This document shows, piece after piece, positions 1-10,817 of a stretch of 64,000 nt of DNA. The stretch covers positions 31,065,944-31,129,943 of the forward strand of contig JASWHV010000019.1 of assembly GCA_030760725.1 (NCBI GenBank), read 5' to 3'. Origin of the DNA: Neostapfia colusana. Its lineage: Eukaryota > Streptophyta > Magnoliopsida > Poales > Poaceae. The notes beneath the pieces were generated by a model. That model was not told the DNA's origin. It saw nothing but the letters and a program-made list of their open reading frames with translations, and did no database searches. Each line of letters begins with the position of its first letter. Positions within the stretch are counted from its first letter, which is position 1. A program made the translations under genes and the position numbers.

Positions 1-738
1 ATTGAGGCTGCCACGATTGAACATCGCCAGCATGTCCTTCAGGAGCGGGTTAAGCCCCTGGTAGAAGTGGTCCCGCCACTTCTCGTCAGTATCAGCGTGA
101 TACGACGCATAGAGCGCGAGATCGTTGAACGCCCTGGAGTATTCCAGCGCGTTCCGGCTCCCTTGCTGCAGGTGTAGAAACTCCTGCGTCTTCCTCTTCA
201 TCACACCTGGCAGTATGTGATAGGCCCTGAAGGCCGTCCGGAACTCCGTCCAGGTCATAACTTGGTCGGTGGGCTGTGAAGCACTGTAGTTTGCCCACCA
301 CGCGCTTGCGGAACCCTAGAGCTGCTGGACCACGAACTGAGTCTTGCGCTGCTCACTTATTTGGAGCAGCCCGAACTTCATCTCTATCGTGCGGAGCCAG
401 TTGTCCGCATCGAGGGGTTCATCTGCCCTTGAGAATACCGGGGGATGAGTTGCTAGGAAGTCAGAGTAGGAGCTCTGTTGGCGCTCCTCACGATATTGAC
501 GCCTCTCTAGTCGAGATGTATTGGCAATAAGTGTTTGCAGCAACTCCGTGTGCTGCTGATGAGAACCCGCCATTGCTGCAACGATGTCGGCCAATGTAAC
601 CGTTGGCGGTTGCGGTGGCGGTGTTTGTTGTTGTTGTTTCTGCTGTTGCTGTCCCGAGGAGTCCTCAGGAGGCTGTTGGGAGGTTTTTCCCCCTTGACTA
701 GAACCCCCAAAGTCCGGGTTGGCACGAGTACGAGTCAT
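1..738 (-). pseudogene. gag: gag (N-terminal part) of gypsy element A
   Basis: Structural capsid/nucleocapsid protein of a gypsy element; only its first ~246 codons are in the window. The start is the ATG at 736-738, because the same ATG, preceded by TTTCAG, starts gag in B and H; an upstream in-frame ATG at 768 belongs to the leader. Visible are a Gln-rich N-terminus (residues ~25-45) and the plant gypsy capsid stretch with DADNWLRTIEMKFGLLQ. An in-frame TAG at 316-318 interrupts the ORF after VVQQL. The frame stays open beyond it (WW, then FRTAFRAYH) to position 1, so this is one decayed gag. The C-terminal zinc knuckle is outside the window. Confidence 0.88.
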
Positions 739-1012
739 TCTGAAATTCAAAACAGCAGCGATCAGCACATGTCATACTTAAAAATTCCATATGAAACAGT
801 AGGTATTGAAGTGACGCATGAATAATTTGAACAACATTCACATATATTGATAAAGCATAAACTTTATACAAGATACATTTTTCTCGGGTCTTCGAGAGGT
901 TGTGCTCATGTCGTCACTATCTATACATATGCTACTGTCTACACGACATGTCACCGATTACAAAAGTTTGGGTCACACTACTCTAGCTGCCCTACTTGGC
1001 AACCGTAACCCC

Positions 1013-1957
1013 CTACTCAAAGTAGAATTCGACCTCCTGCGGGTCATCCTCCTCCGGTACCTCTGCTGATGGCTCTGGATCTACAACCTCCTCTCCAATC
1101 TCAGGTTCTCCCATTGCCGGAAGACCCAAGACCACCGATATGCCCAATAGCGGAGGTACTAGGTCCTCCAATGCATGCACCTCATCCATGGCTTGGTTGT
1201 AGTCTTCTTCTCAGCCTTGCCCTTCCTCAATAGCGTCGTCTCGCTCTTGAGTAAGGTCCTCGTTCTGCTGGGTTAGAGTCTGCACCAGTTCTTGCAACGC
1301 CGCAATGTCGACACGGCTCTTCTTCTTCGCCTTCTTCAGACGATGCAACTGATTATGTTGTTCATTCAGTTGCTTAATCGTCGGAAGGAGCACATTGCGG
1401 AGTGCGCTGCGAGCACTCTCAAAATGGTCTCCATGGCTTGTGCTTTCCTTGAGCTTTGCGGCGAGAAGCTCCGTATGAACAGTTTGGCTGTCCATCACGG
1501 CCTTTCCCGCCATCATTTGGTGGCTGTGGTTCGCCTCCGCGGGGCTGTACCTTGGGCAACCCGGATCGGTTGCTTCCGGGTACCTCCCTTCCCACACATG
1601 ATGAGCCCGTACGTCCACCGGAACGAGCGCATATGGAGTACCCTCCATATCTCTCACGTGTAGCTGGCAGAAACCTGACATGGTGTCCCGGGCTGCCACT
1701 TGCCATATCCCCTCCGGTTGTCGACCTCTCACCGTGATGGTGAACGGCACCCAACCGGGTGGCGTAGGTCCTGCAGGAATCTCAAAATAGATTGTCCACG
1801 TCTTGTTCCCCTCCTGGCCTTCTTCCTTGGTGAAGTACTGCGGCATCTGGTTATACCCAAAATATTGAAGCATCTGCCTCAATGCTTCCGGATAGCCGCT
1901 GTGGTGAGAACAGTGAGATTCCACCCACCCGTTCTCGAACTGTTTATCCACTGTCAT
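1013..1957 (-). pseudogene. ORF0, accessory coiled-coil ORF upstream of gag (element A copy)
   Basis: Second copy of the extra ORF seen intact at 31075-32019. It has the same start (ATG 1955-1957, directly after TTTTTACAG on the minus strand) and the same length (945 bp including stop). One TGG codon has become TGA at 1211-1213, splitting the frame, which stays open on both sides to the TAG at 1013. N-terminal block (~residues 1-130): Cys/His/Trp-rich, with HCSHHSGYPEALRQMLQYFG. C-terminal block (~185-265): Lys/Glu/Gln-rich predicted coiled coil. Acidic tail, ending EVEFYFE. Function unknown. Extra ORFs upstream of gag have been reported for some rice gypsy elements (I recall RIRE3 and RIRE8); homology to those is not tested. 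The 275 bp to gag hold no other ORF. Confidence 0.8.
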
Positions 1958-3431
1958 CTGTAAAAATATATTTGAGAAATGTCAAATACTTATTTAAACA
2001 GTAAACCATGGAGTTATAACATAAAATATGTCATTGAACCCATAAAACATGGAAACATAGTTCAAATTTAAACAAATTTGACTGCTGATCTGCTGTCCAA
2101 GATGACAGCCCTGACCAGTTTCCATTTCAACCTGATTTAGGCCATGCTATAAGCAAAACCAGTTCTGGCGCTCAACATCAAAGATAAAGCTAACTTCAAT
2201 AGATTTCCAGAAAGTATTTGCTTGGCCTAAGATGTGTCATGGTTTAAAAGTTATGAGATGTCAAAGTTAACATAATTTCTGGAGAAAATTGGACAGCACC
2301 TACCTGCTTTAGATACTGATTTGATCCAAGAATTCCAGTTAATTCTGGTCCCATTCTGACAAAACTTTCTGTTACAAAGTTGTAACACATCTCATCAGCT
2401 TTCCAGAACTACGTCATTTTCTATTTTTGGATTTTTATGCAGGATGTTATGCTCAATTTATAGAGAGCTTTTACTCTGCCCTGTTTTCTGGACAGTTTCC
2501 ACTCTACTGCATGTTTCGATTGGTTAACGGATGAAACACCTCTGGACCACAACAGAAAAGTTGTAAAGCTCTTCCAATACTTTCCAGAACTGTATAATAT
2601 GACCCCAACCTCGAAATAACTCTATCTCTAACCTCTGATTAACTTCAGCCTTAATTCAGCTGAAAACAGGGTGCTCTGTCCTTAGCAACCTATAAGTTGA
2701 AAACTTGTTAACTTTGAATATCCTGATTAAGGGAAAGAGTTACATCAAGTTTTAATGCTTTGGATCAAAACTTTCATGTTCTATAATGAAATTGCTCATT
2801 TAATGGAGTGTGACATCGATGCATCACCAGAGCATGTCGGTACTACGTCCTCACAAAGAAAAACCTATACCGGACTTAGCCGTCTTCGTTAGTTCAGTGG
2901 CACTAAACGTCTCTCGCACACGGATGCTACACGTCTACCGTTTCGTGGTTAGACTACCTGCAAATAACTCAAGCAATCGTCAGACTTGGCTGCACACCGA
3001 GTCCGGTATCCATACAGTTTGTACACCCGGCCGTCATCACTCGCCCTGATGATCTCAAGCCAAACACGCCTTGAGCTACGTGTTCACGTTACCGACCACG
3101 TGATGGGGTCTCCCAAATTGCACCACGCACGCCAGGAACAGACGTTGCTCAAATACCCCGAACGACATGAAGAGTCGTAGAGGATATTAAAACGGGTCGG
3201 GTTACCTGCCACCCGTGGGGCTCCACCCTTCAGCTTGTGCGCACTGGTGGACAGCGCTTACGTACACCCCCAAGACATAAAACGTCCCGAGATGCACGAT
3301 TTACCGACATAATCAAACAGGTTAGTATGCCACTTTCTATACACTAATAACATCCTTATATGAGCTACTAACTCGTTCCTCGCTGGATTTTTGAAAAAGA
3401 GAACCTTTGTAGTGCGTTAAACCTCAAGCGA
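1958..3431 (-). other. Untranslated leader of element A between PBS and ORF0
   Basis: About 1.5 kb with no convincing ORF, aligning with the leader of B (29593-31074). On the minus strand it contains a 3' splice-site-like tract immediately followed by a donor (TTTGCAG|GTAGTC at ~2951-2966) and ends with ATATTTTTACAG directly before the ORF0 ATG. Confidence 0.7.
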
Positions 3432-3443
3432 GCTCTGATACCA
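3432..3443 (-). other. Primer binding site, initiator tRNA-Met type (element A)
   Basis: On the minus strand reads TGGTATCAGAGC, complementary to the 3' end of plant initiator tRNA-Met. It lies four bases (GCGC) inside the LTR end at 3448. Confidence 0.9.
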
Positions 3444-3447
3444 GCGC

Positions 3448-6018
3448 TGACACGACCCCGCGGTCTTGTCGAGCCAGGATCACGCTGAGGGGTGCTGCAT
3501 TGCACAGCACCGGATAACACACATCAAAGGTACAAAGCGGAAGCAAAGTTTATTACATAAAGAGGTTTATGAACATTTGTACAAAAAAATATGTTCAGTC
3601 CACACTCGCGGGCGTATACTACGCATCAAGTTCACGTTCAGCCTGTGAACGTGTCCTTGCTAGCACACACGCACACTAACACGGTGGCGTGCACGACTCC
3701 CACTCGACGGGGTTCCCCTCCTGGGGTTCCGTCTCCTCCTCCGGAGTCCCTTCCTCATAGAACCCTGCAAAAGCTTCAAACACAAGCAGTGAGCACGAAG
3801 GCTCAGCAAGACTGACCCGTCTCTCCTAAACATGGAACTTCTACATGAGGGTGATGGGTTACATGAGGCAAAATAAGTTGCAAGGACTTGCCTAATTAAT
3901 GGAACCTTACTTTCAAGTTTTAGCAGCAGGTTGTGGAGAATCTTACGCTAAGGCACATGAGAGAGCCGCAATAAAACAAGAAACACATTTCTCTCATGTA
4001 CTTTGCCCAAAGTTGAAAAGAACTTTAGTTAGCTCTAAACTACAACAACTCCTTAACAATCAAAGTCCATCTTTCAATCAGCAACATTTTAACATGTAAC
4101 TAGCCTGTTCCTTCTACGTCAAGGTACAGTGAACAAGTGGTACTCACTGACCGCGAGGGACGGCGATTATAATCGATTTACACCTGCAGGGTTACCCGAA
4201 TAACCCGTCACGTATGCCCGTACTCGATGTTGCCTACAGAAACCATCACGGACGCCGTACGCAACCACCTTTCACCCGTTAGCCAAATGTTGAACCGGTC
4301 CAATCGTCCCGAGCAAGAGGTCTCTGCACGCGCATCTCCCTCCTCGCGCCAAATACACGGCGGCGGCGGTCTCCGGCGAGAGCTCGCCGGAATCGAGCTC
4401 CCGGCCACCCCCTGGCCGGAAACTCGCTGCCTGCCCCTTTCCTGACCTCCTGAACTCGACTGTGGGCTCACCGGCCGCCGGCGATGGCCGGAAACCCGTG
4501 CGCACCGGTGAAAGCACCGGCTAGGGTTCCGGTGAGGTCGGTTTTGCTCTAACGTGCACCAAATCGTCCGGAAATCGTTCGGAGAGCATCAGTGGAGCAT
4601 GAGGAACACGAACCTGGGCTTTGTGGAAGCTAGCAACGCTGGCAACCCTACCCTCGACGGTGAGCCGAGGTACTTTGCAACAGCGGCGAGGAAAACAGCC
4701 ATAACACGGCCGATCCTCAACAGTTTTCCTTACTTCCTTCTCGAGCGTTCGCGCTAGTACATGTAGAACCTACTGGATAACCAGCCTGACCAACCCTAGC
4801 GTGTGGAGTCCGAATTTCACTTGGAGGTGAGCTCGGCTCATATGATTTGGCTGGCAGTAAACTTGGAAATTCTCAACCGATGGTTGATCAATTGCCGAAC
4901 GGTTTTCGGCTACTCCATCTACATACAATAACGCACCTTTCTTGTGTAGAGAAGTGGGCGTGACAACGGCTGCACCGAGCTGCCGACGAGAGCCCGAACA
5001 GCAGCGACATTTGGTCCGCCGGAGAAGATGTCCGGTGTAGCTCGAGGGCGCTTGCTCACTGGCCAACACGGGGTCTAGGATGTTGCTCACGAGCTCCCGG
5101 TGCCGTTTTGCTGCAGAGGAGGCTGGGCTTGCGAGTACTCGGCCTGATCACGAGCAGGATCGAGGGGGCCGCTGGTTGCGGTGGAGCTCGGTGTGAAAAC
5201 TGACTGATCGAGCCAGGGCTCGGGAACTATTTAACGGGAGCACGCCGGGGAGGGATAAGGAGTCCGGGTGGCTGGTCTCCAGCTCGGGGAACGCAGCAGG
5301 AGCTGGCGCCAGCCGGCCCCTCGGTGGCGCGCTCGGGCTGCACCCGAGAACCGAGTATTCTGTTCTTCAGTCGGCTCAATTTGATCTACTGGCTGACATG
5401 TGGGTCCCACCCGGGGTTTTAACCTCTGAAATTAACTTTGCTCTACTGCTCTAAACAGTAGAGACCAAATTAACCTCAAGTATTTGAATTATCTGCCCCT
5501 GGGCCATTTGAATGGCGTAGAATTCAAATTGGTTTGGGTTTGACTAAATTTCAGCACACATGTAGTTTGAAATTCAAATGAGGTTTGAATTTGCTACACT
5601 TAGCTCATGTCAAGCTCAACCCCAAATGGAGTGAAAATTGGTGTGTGAGCTCACACAAATGTGCTGAGTAAGAATATGCCTCCCACTTTTGAATTCATGG
5701 GGTAAAAACAGTTTGAATTTGAATTTGAGTTCAAACCACCCTCTTTCTAGCTATACCGAAAAATACGTCAAAAAGGTTTTGAATTTGGGTGAAACTTGGC
5801 ATGGACATCCCTAGCAAGGTGTAGGAGTTTTGATATGCCCAGCCCCTAGATGATGCATGTGGGAAATACCACTTTTGCATTTTGTGAGTTTATTCTCTAT
5901 TGAGCATGTTGATAATGGTTACTTGCTCTTCAAATGTGTTCATTAACTTTCTTCAAATGAGGTGTGTTGTGTGGTGATGAACACTTTAAACATGTGTCCA
6001 AAAACTGAGGCCCTTACA
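3448..6018 (-). repeat. 5' LTR of gypsy element A (internally deleted)
   Basis: Long terminal repeat, 2571 bp, TG...CA ends (minus strand: TGTAAGGG...GTGTCA). Compared with the 3.92-kb LTRs of B and the F LTR it lacks ~1.36 kb; the deletion point is at ~4331, at a TCTCC repeat (see findings). It retains the conserved stem-loop (3955-3999) with a perfect 10-bp stem, the palindrome CGATTATAATCG (~4164-4175), and the exon-like block ending in a stop near 3664. No gene of its own is claimed. Confidence 0.92.
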
Positions 6019-8059
6019 AAGGATCTTCTTTCTCAGCTCCATATTCCGTGGTACGACTATACGGTCATTGAACCATAGTGTCCCCTCATCATCCTTCCGG
6101 AAACATTTGACATGCCCGCTGTCTATCCGTTCCTGGAGATGTGCCATGCCCTTGTCAACCTTCTGAGCTGCAATAATATCCTCCCTAATAGTAGGGTTGA
6201 GAGAAAGGTTGTCGAGTGATCCATATGGAACCAAGTATAAACTCGGTTCTTCCTCTTCCACCGGGGTAATTGTAAGGTTATGGACATGTGATTTCCGACT
6301 CAGCGTGTTGGCAACCACACTCGCCTTCCCGGGGTGGTAATGAATATCAATATCATAGTCTTTGGTTAATTCTAACCACCTCCTTTGCCTCATATTCAGC
6401 TCCTTCTGGGTGAAGATATATTTTAAGCTCTTGTGTTCGGTGTAAAGATGCACCAAATTCCCAGGAGATAGTGCCTCCACATTTTCAGCGCCAAAACCAC
6501 AGCAGTGAGCTCAAGATCATGAGTCGGATAGTGCTGCTCGTGGTTTCGAAGTTGGCGTAAGCCATAAGCGACCACACGTCCTTCTTGCATCAACACGCAG
6601 CCAAGCCCGATACAGGACGCATCACAATATACGTCGAAAGGCTTGGTCATGTCCGGTTGAGCTAAGACCAGGGCTGTTGTGAGATGCTTCACCAATGCTT
6701 GGAACACTCCTTCACATGCCAAGTTCCAAACATATTTCATCCCCTTCTTCAATAATTCAGTCATCGGCTTAGCTAGCATGGAGAAGCTCGGGATGAACCT
6801 CCGGTAATATCCTGCTAAACCGAGGAAGCTTCTGACTTCATGGACAGAAGTTGGGGCTTTCCATTTCAGCACTTATTCAATTTTGCTTGGGTCAACCGCA
6901 ATGCCTTCCGCTGAGACGATATGTCACAAAAATGGCACTTGGTTGATCCAAAACATACATTTGCTGAACTTGGCACAGAGTTTATGGTCCCGCAATCGTT
7001 GAAGGACAATTCACAAGTGTTCGGCGTGTTCTTCTTCTGACTTGGAGTAAACCAAGATATCATCAATGAACACCACCACGAACTTGTCCAACTGCGGCAT
7101 AAATACCGAGTTCAAGAGGTACATTAAATGTGCCGGTGCGTTGGTGAGACCAAAAGACATGACGAGATATTCATATAGTCCATATCCTGTAGAGAATGCC
7201 ATATTCAGGATATCTTCCGTCTGGATTTTTATTTGATGATACCCGGAGCGAAGGTCCATCTTTGAAAACACACTTGCACCCACAAGTTGATCAAACAGAA
7301 TGTCAATGCGGGGCAGTGGATATTTGTTCTTGATGGTGACGACGTTGAGCGGCCGGTAATCCACACACAACCTCAAGGTTTCATCTTTCTTCTTTACGAA
7401 CAGCGCCAAGCATCCCCAAAGCGAGGAACTCGGCCTAATGAAACCATTGCTCAACAAGTCATTGAGCTGTTCTTTCAACTCCGCCAGCTCATTCGGAGCC
7501 ATCTTATACGGTCTCCATAATATTTCTGTAGTCCCAGGTGCAAGTTCAATCTTGAACTCCACGTCCCGTTCAGGTGGCATGCCTGGGATATCATGCGGGA
7601 ACACATCGGGGTATTCTGGGACTACGGGGATGTCCTCTAGCTTGGGAGCTTCAGTATGATAGGCAGCTGAAACTTTCAGGACCGGGTTGCCTAATATGAG
7701 GGAATGCGGATGGTGGAGTTGAGAGTTGAGGTGAACCGTCCGTGATAAAGTTTCTAGGACAATGCCATGGTAACTTAGCCATGAGATTCCTAAGATTGCA
7801 TCAATCTTCTACCCCAAAACAATAATCATAGTAGTGGGATATATTCTCCCACGTAAGCACAGTGGTGCTTTTGGAATCATCAAATTTGCTGAAATCTTCC
7901 CTCCCAGTGAGCAGATCATATATGAGCACTCGGTTGGAAAGACTTGCAGTTGATGCTTAACCACATATGATGCACTTATGAAGTTGTGGGTTGCACCAGA
8001 ATCAAATAAAATGATGATTGCTCGATTGTTGAGAGTGAACGTATTTGCCAGCACGTTCT
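6019..8059 (-). pseudogene. pol: pol remnant of element G (protease, RT, RNase H, integrase N-term)
   Basis: Order on the minus strand: aspartic protease LFDSGATHNFIS (~8000), linker LEDIPVVPEYPDVFPHDIPGMPP (7545-7650), reverse transcriptase with FIDDILVYS (~7040-7070), RNase H with VYCDASCIGLGCVLMQ (~6590-6640), then the integrase N-terminus cut off at 6018 by A. In-frame stops lie at 7809-7811 (TAG) and 7011-7013 (TGA), with further stops between 7010 and 6873 and a frameshift near 6450 between LLG and the LYTEHKS stretch. Catalytically dead. Coding style and motifs place it with chromovirus-type gypsy. Confidence 0.87.
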
Positions 8060-8846
8060 CTCCTTCCGGGGCGTCCTCATTGTCGAGGTAACGAACGCCC
8101 CCTGTTCGCTGACCTCCCTTCTTCATCGATGGTCGGCCTCGAGCACCGCCCTGATATTGTGCTTGCCCGCTGCTTTGCTGCCCCTGTGGGAAGTCCTTCG
8201 AGAAATGACCCGCCTGGCCACACGTATAGCATGTGTAGCAAGGCGGTCCTCCGCTGACCGGCGGAGGGAATCCTGGGGCGCGTTGTGGTGGTGGAAACGC
8301 CTGGGGTACAATCTGCTGCTGTTGCTGCTGTTGCAGTCGTGTTGGTGGCATCGGCGGTCGGAATCGGGGTGGCTGATAAGGATGACCCCCAAACTGTTGA
8401 GGTTCTGCTGGTGGATGCACTGCTGACCTCATGGTGTCCGATACACCATGCGGTATTTTTGAGGAGCTCCACCCCCGCTGCTCGGTGGAGCGCTGCGCTT
8501 CCCCTGCTCAGCTGCAAATTCCCGCTGAGCATCCTATTGCATAATTGCGGCATTGACGAGGTCGTTGAAGGTGCCGTGATTGCATTGCGTGAGATGTGTC
8601 TTCATCTCGGGATTTAACCCCCAATAGAACTTCTCTCGCTTCCTTTCCTCGGTGGAGATATAATCCGACGCGTACTGTGCCAGATGGTTGAACACGTGGG
8701 AGTAGCCATGGGCACTCCTCCCGCGTTCCTGTTCTTGGAACTTCCTCTTCATCGTACCGGGAGGTATGTGATAGGCACGGAATGCCTCCCGGAATTCTGC
8801 CCATTCCACAGCGTGGCCAGCAGGTAGTGAGGCGACATAATTCGCC
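8060..8846 (-). pseudogene. gag: gag remnant of element G
   Basis: C-terminal two-thirds of a gypsy gag. The capsid end (EFREAFRAYHIPPGTMKRKF, then LNPEMKTHLTQCNHGTFNDLVNAAIMQ) is in one frame to ~8534. A frame change then leads to a Gln/Pro-rich linker and a zinc knuckle near 8215-8250. The knuckle is damaged: CYTCYTCGQAGHFSKDF carries a small tandem duplication of CYT, and the last cysteine is Phe. The 5' end is lost at the junction with H at 8846. Confidence 0.82.
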
Positions 8847-10817
8847 ACGACTTCTCGGAGACCCGAGAATAATGTAACTTGTATAAAGTTTATGCTTTAT
8901 CAATATATGTGAATGTTGTGCAAATTAATCATGATTCACTTCAATACCTACTGTTACATATGGAATTTTAAAGACATGTGCTAATCGCTACTGTTTTGAA
9001 TTTCAGAATGACGCGTACTCGTGCCAACCCTGATGTTGGGGGTACTAGCCAAGGGGGAGAGACCTCCCAACAGCCTCCCGAGAACTCCTCGGGACAGCAG
9101 CAGCAGCAGCAACAGCAACAGCAAACACCGCCACCGCCACTGCCAGCGGTTACATTGGCCGACATCGTCGCGGCAATGGCGGGTTCACATCAGCAGCACA
9201 CGGAGTTGCTGCAAACGCTTATCGCCAATACGTCTCGCCCAGATAGACGTCAAGACCGTGAGAAGCGTCAACAGAGCTCCTACTCCGACTTCCTGGTGAC
9301 TCATCCCCCAGTATTCTCAAGGGCGGATGAACCTCTTGACGCGGACAACTGGCTCCGCGCAATAGAGATGAAGTTCGGGCTGCTCCAGATAAGCGAGCAG
9401 CGGAAGACTCAGTTTGCGGTCCAGCAGCTCCAAGGGTCTGCGAGCGCGTGGTGGGCCAACTTCTGTGCTTCACAGCCCACCGACCGAGTAATGACCTGGA
9501 CGGAGTTCCGGACGGCCTTCAGGGCCTATCATATACCGCCAGGTTTGATGAAGAGGAAGACGCAGGAGTTCTTACACCTGCAACAAGGGAGCCGGAACGC
9601 GCTGGAATACTCCAGGGTGTTCAACGATCTCGTGCTCTACGCGTCGTATCACGCAGATACTGACGAGAAGCGGCGGGACCACTTTTACCAGGGGCTTAAC
9701 CCGCTCCTGAAGGACAAGTTGGCGATGTTCAATCACGGCAGCCTCAATGACATCATTGATGCTGCGATTGTTCAGGAGGACATCGGCAACGAGTTAGCAG
9801 CGGCGGAGAGAAAGCGAAGCGCGCTGCAGAGCAGCGGAGAAGGAGGCGGTCCTTCTCAGAAGTTTCAGATGGTGAATCGCCCACCATCAGGTCCACGCTG
9901 GCAGCCACCACAGCGGTCGATGCCGTTCCGCAGTTGGCCGTACTCTTCACCGGCATTCAGGCCGGCACTGCCAGTACCACCTCTGCAAAATCAGCAGCAG
10001 TGGGCGATGCCACGTGCATATGCACCTCAGCAGCGCATGCCGGGCTTTCATCCCCCGAGCACTACACCAGCAGCGGCCACATGTTACAAGTGTGGTCGTC
10101 CAGGACACTTCGCGAGCAGTTGCCCGGAGAGGCAAGGCGGCGGAGTGGTACCGCAGTTTCTGGGCAGGATCAACCCCGGAACCCTACTAATGCGCGGCGG
10201 GCAAACCCTAGGCCCAGCTCCGTCCACCAGCTTGCCATAGAGGACGTGCCGGAGGGCGAGCTAATCCTTGCGGGTATGTTCCAACTCCACCAGCATCCCG
10301 CTATAGTACTGTTTGATTCAGGCGCCACGCATAGCTTCATTAGCCAAGCTTTCATTGATAAATAGAGCTTGCAAATACTACCCACCGATAGTCCTTATGT
10401 GATCTGTTCACTGGGTGGGAAAATCTCAGCAAGCATGATGGTCCCAAAAGCGCCATTGTGCTTGGAGGGTAGAGTATACCCTACGTCTCTCATAATTTTA
10501 GAGGGACAAAAGGTCGATGTCATCTTAGGGATGTCGTGGTTAACCCGCCACGACGCTGTTTTAGACACCGTCCTCCGAATCGTGCATTTGAATTCAGAAG
10601 TGCACGAATCTCATTCTTTATTTCTGGACAGTTCAGAAATAAAACTTCCAAGTGTCTATCAAGCCACAACCATCAGATTGGAAGATATTCCAGTGGTCCG
10701 AGAGTTCCCTGACGTATTCCCGGATGATTTGCCGGGGATGCCGCCCGATAGAGAGGTGGAGTTTAAGATTGAACTTGCACCGGGAACCATGCCAATATCC
10801 CGAAGGCCGTACAAGAT
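8847..10817 (+). mobile_element. Element H: truncated gypsy of the A/B family
   Basis: Plus-strand fragment aligning to B 32128-34098: the end of the ORF0-gag spacer, gag, and the start of pol. The left end is an illegitimate junction with G; the right end is the insertion point of C (AAGAT at 10813-10817, a candidate 5-bp target duplication whose partner is outside the window). H is the outermost host of the C/B/D/E/F nest. Confidence 0.9.
9008..10817 (+). pseudogene. gag-pol: gag and start of pol, element H
   Basis: Gag starts at ATG 9008 (preceded by TTTCAGA). Gln-rich run at residues ~30-42; capsid region with DADNWLRAIEMKFGLLQISEQRKTQFAVQQ; zinc knuckle CYKCGRPGHFASSC at ~10084-10125. 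A one-base deletion near 10171 shifts the frame (the gag frame then stops at 10240). The other frame continues into the protease (LFDSGATHSFIS, ~10310-10345), hits TAG at ~10363, and runs on through VREFPDVFPDDLPGMPP until C interrupts it at 10817. The last coding words, RRPYK, are cut in the linker just before reverse transcriptase. Confidence 0.88.

Larger units (their letters stand above)
1..6018 (-). mobile_element. Element A: partial Ty3/gypsy (Tekay/Del-like) retrotransposon, 5' part
   Basis: The 5' half of a minus-strand gypsy element: LTR 3448-6018, PBS 3432-3443, leader, ORF0 and the start of gag, which runs off the left window edge. It is the same family as B (25656-40841): LTR ends, ORF0 and gag align along their length. 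Its LTR start (TGTAAGGGCC on the minus strand) abuts at 6018 an integrase reading frame of another element (G), so A was inserted into G. The flanking 5 bp is AAGGA (plus strand, 6019-6023); the matching target duplication would lie left of the window. Confidence 0.9.
6019..8846 (-). mobile_element. Element G: decayed Ty3/gypsy gag-pol fragment
   Basis: Minus-strand remnant containing gag from the WW-N-Y capsid stretch through RNase H to the N-terminal part of integrase. It is cut on the left by insertion of A (6018/6019) and on the right by a head-to-head junction with H (8846/8847). No LTR of G is visible. Protein similarity to B and C is clear, but it is diverged from both and may be a third family. 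Confidence 0.88.

Noticed and set aside
8968..9165. Cysteine-run ORF on the minus strand (also 32250-32444)
   Set aside because: Antisense of the CAG/CAA repeat that encodes the Gln run of gag.
9934..10365. Separate plus-strand ORF overlapping gag of H
   Set aside because: It is the continuation of gag into protease after a one-base deletion near 10171; its first half is an out-of-frame reading of gag.
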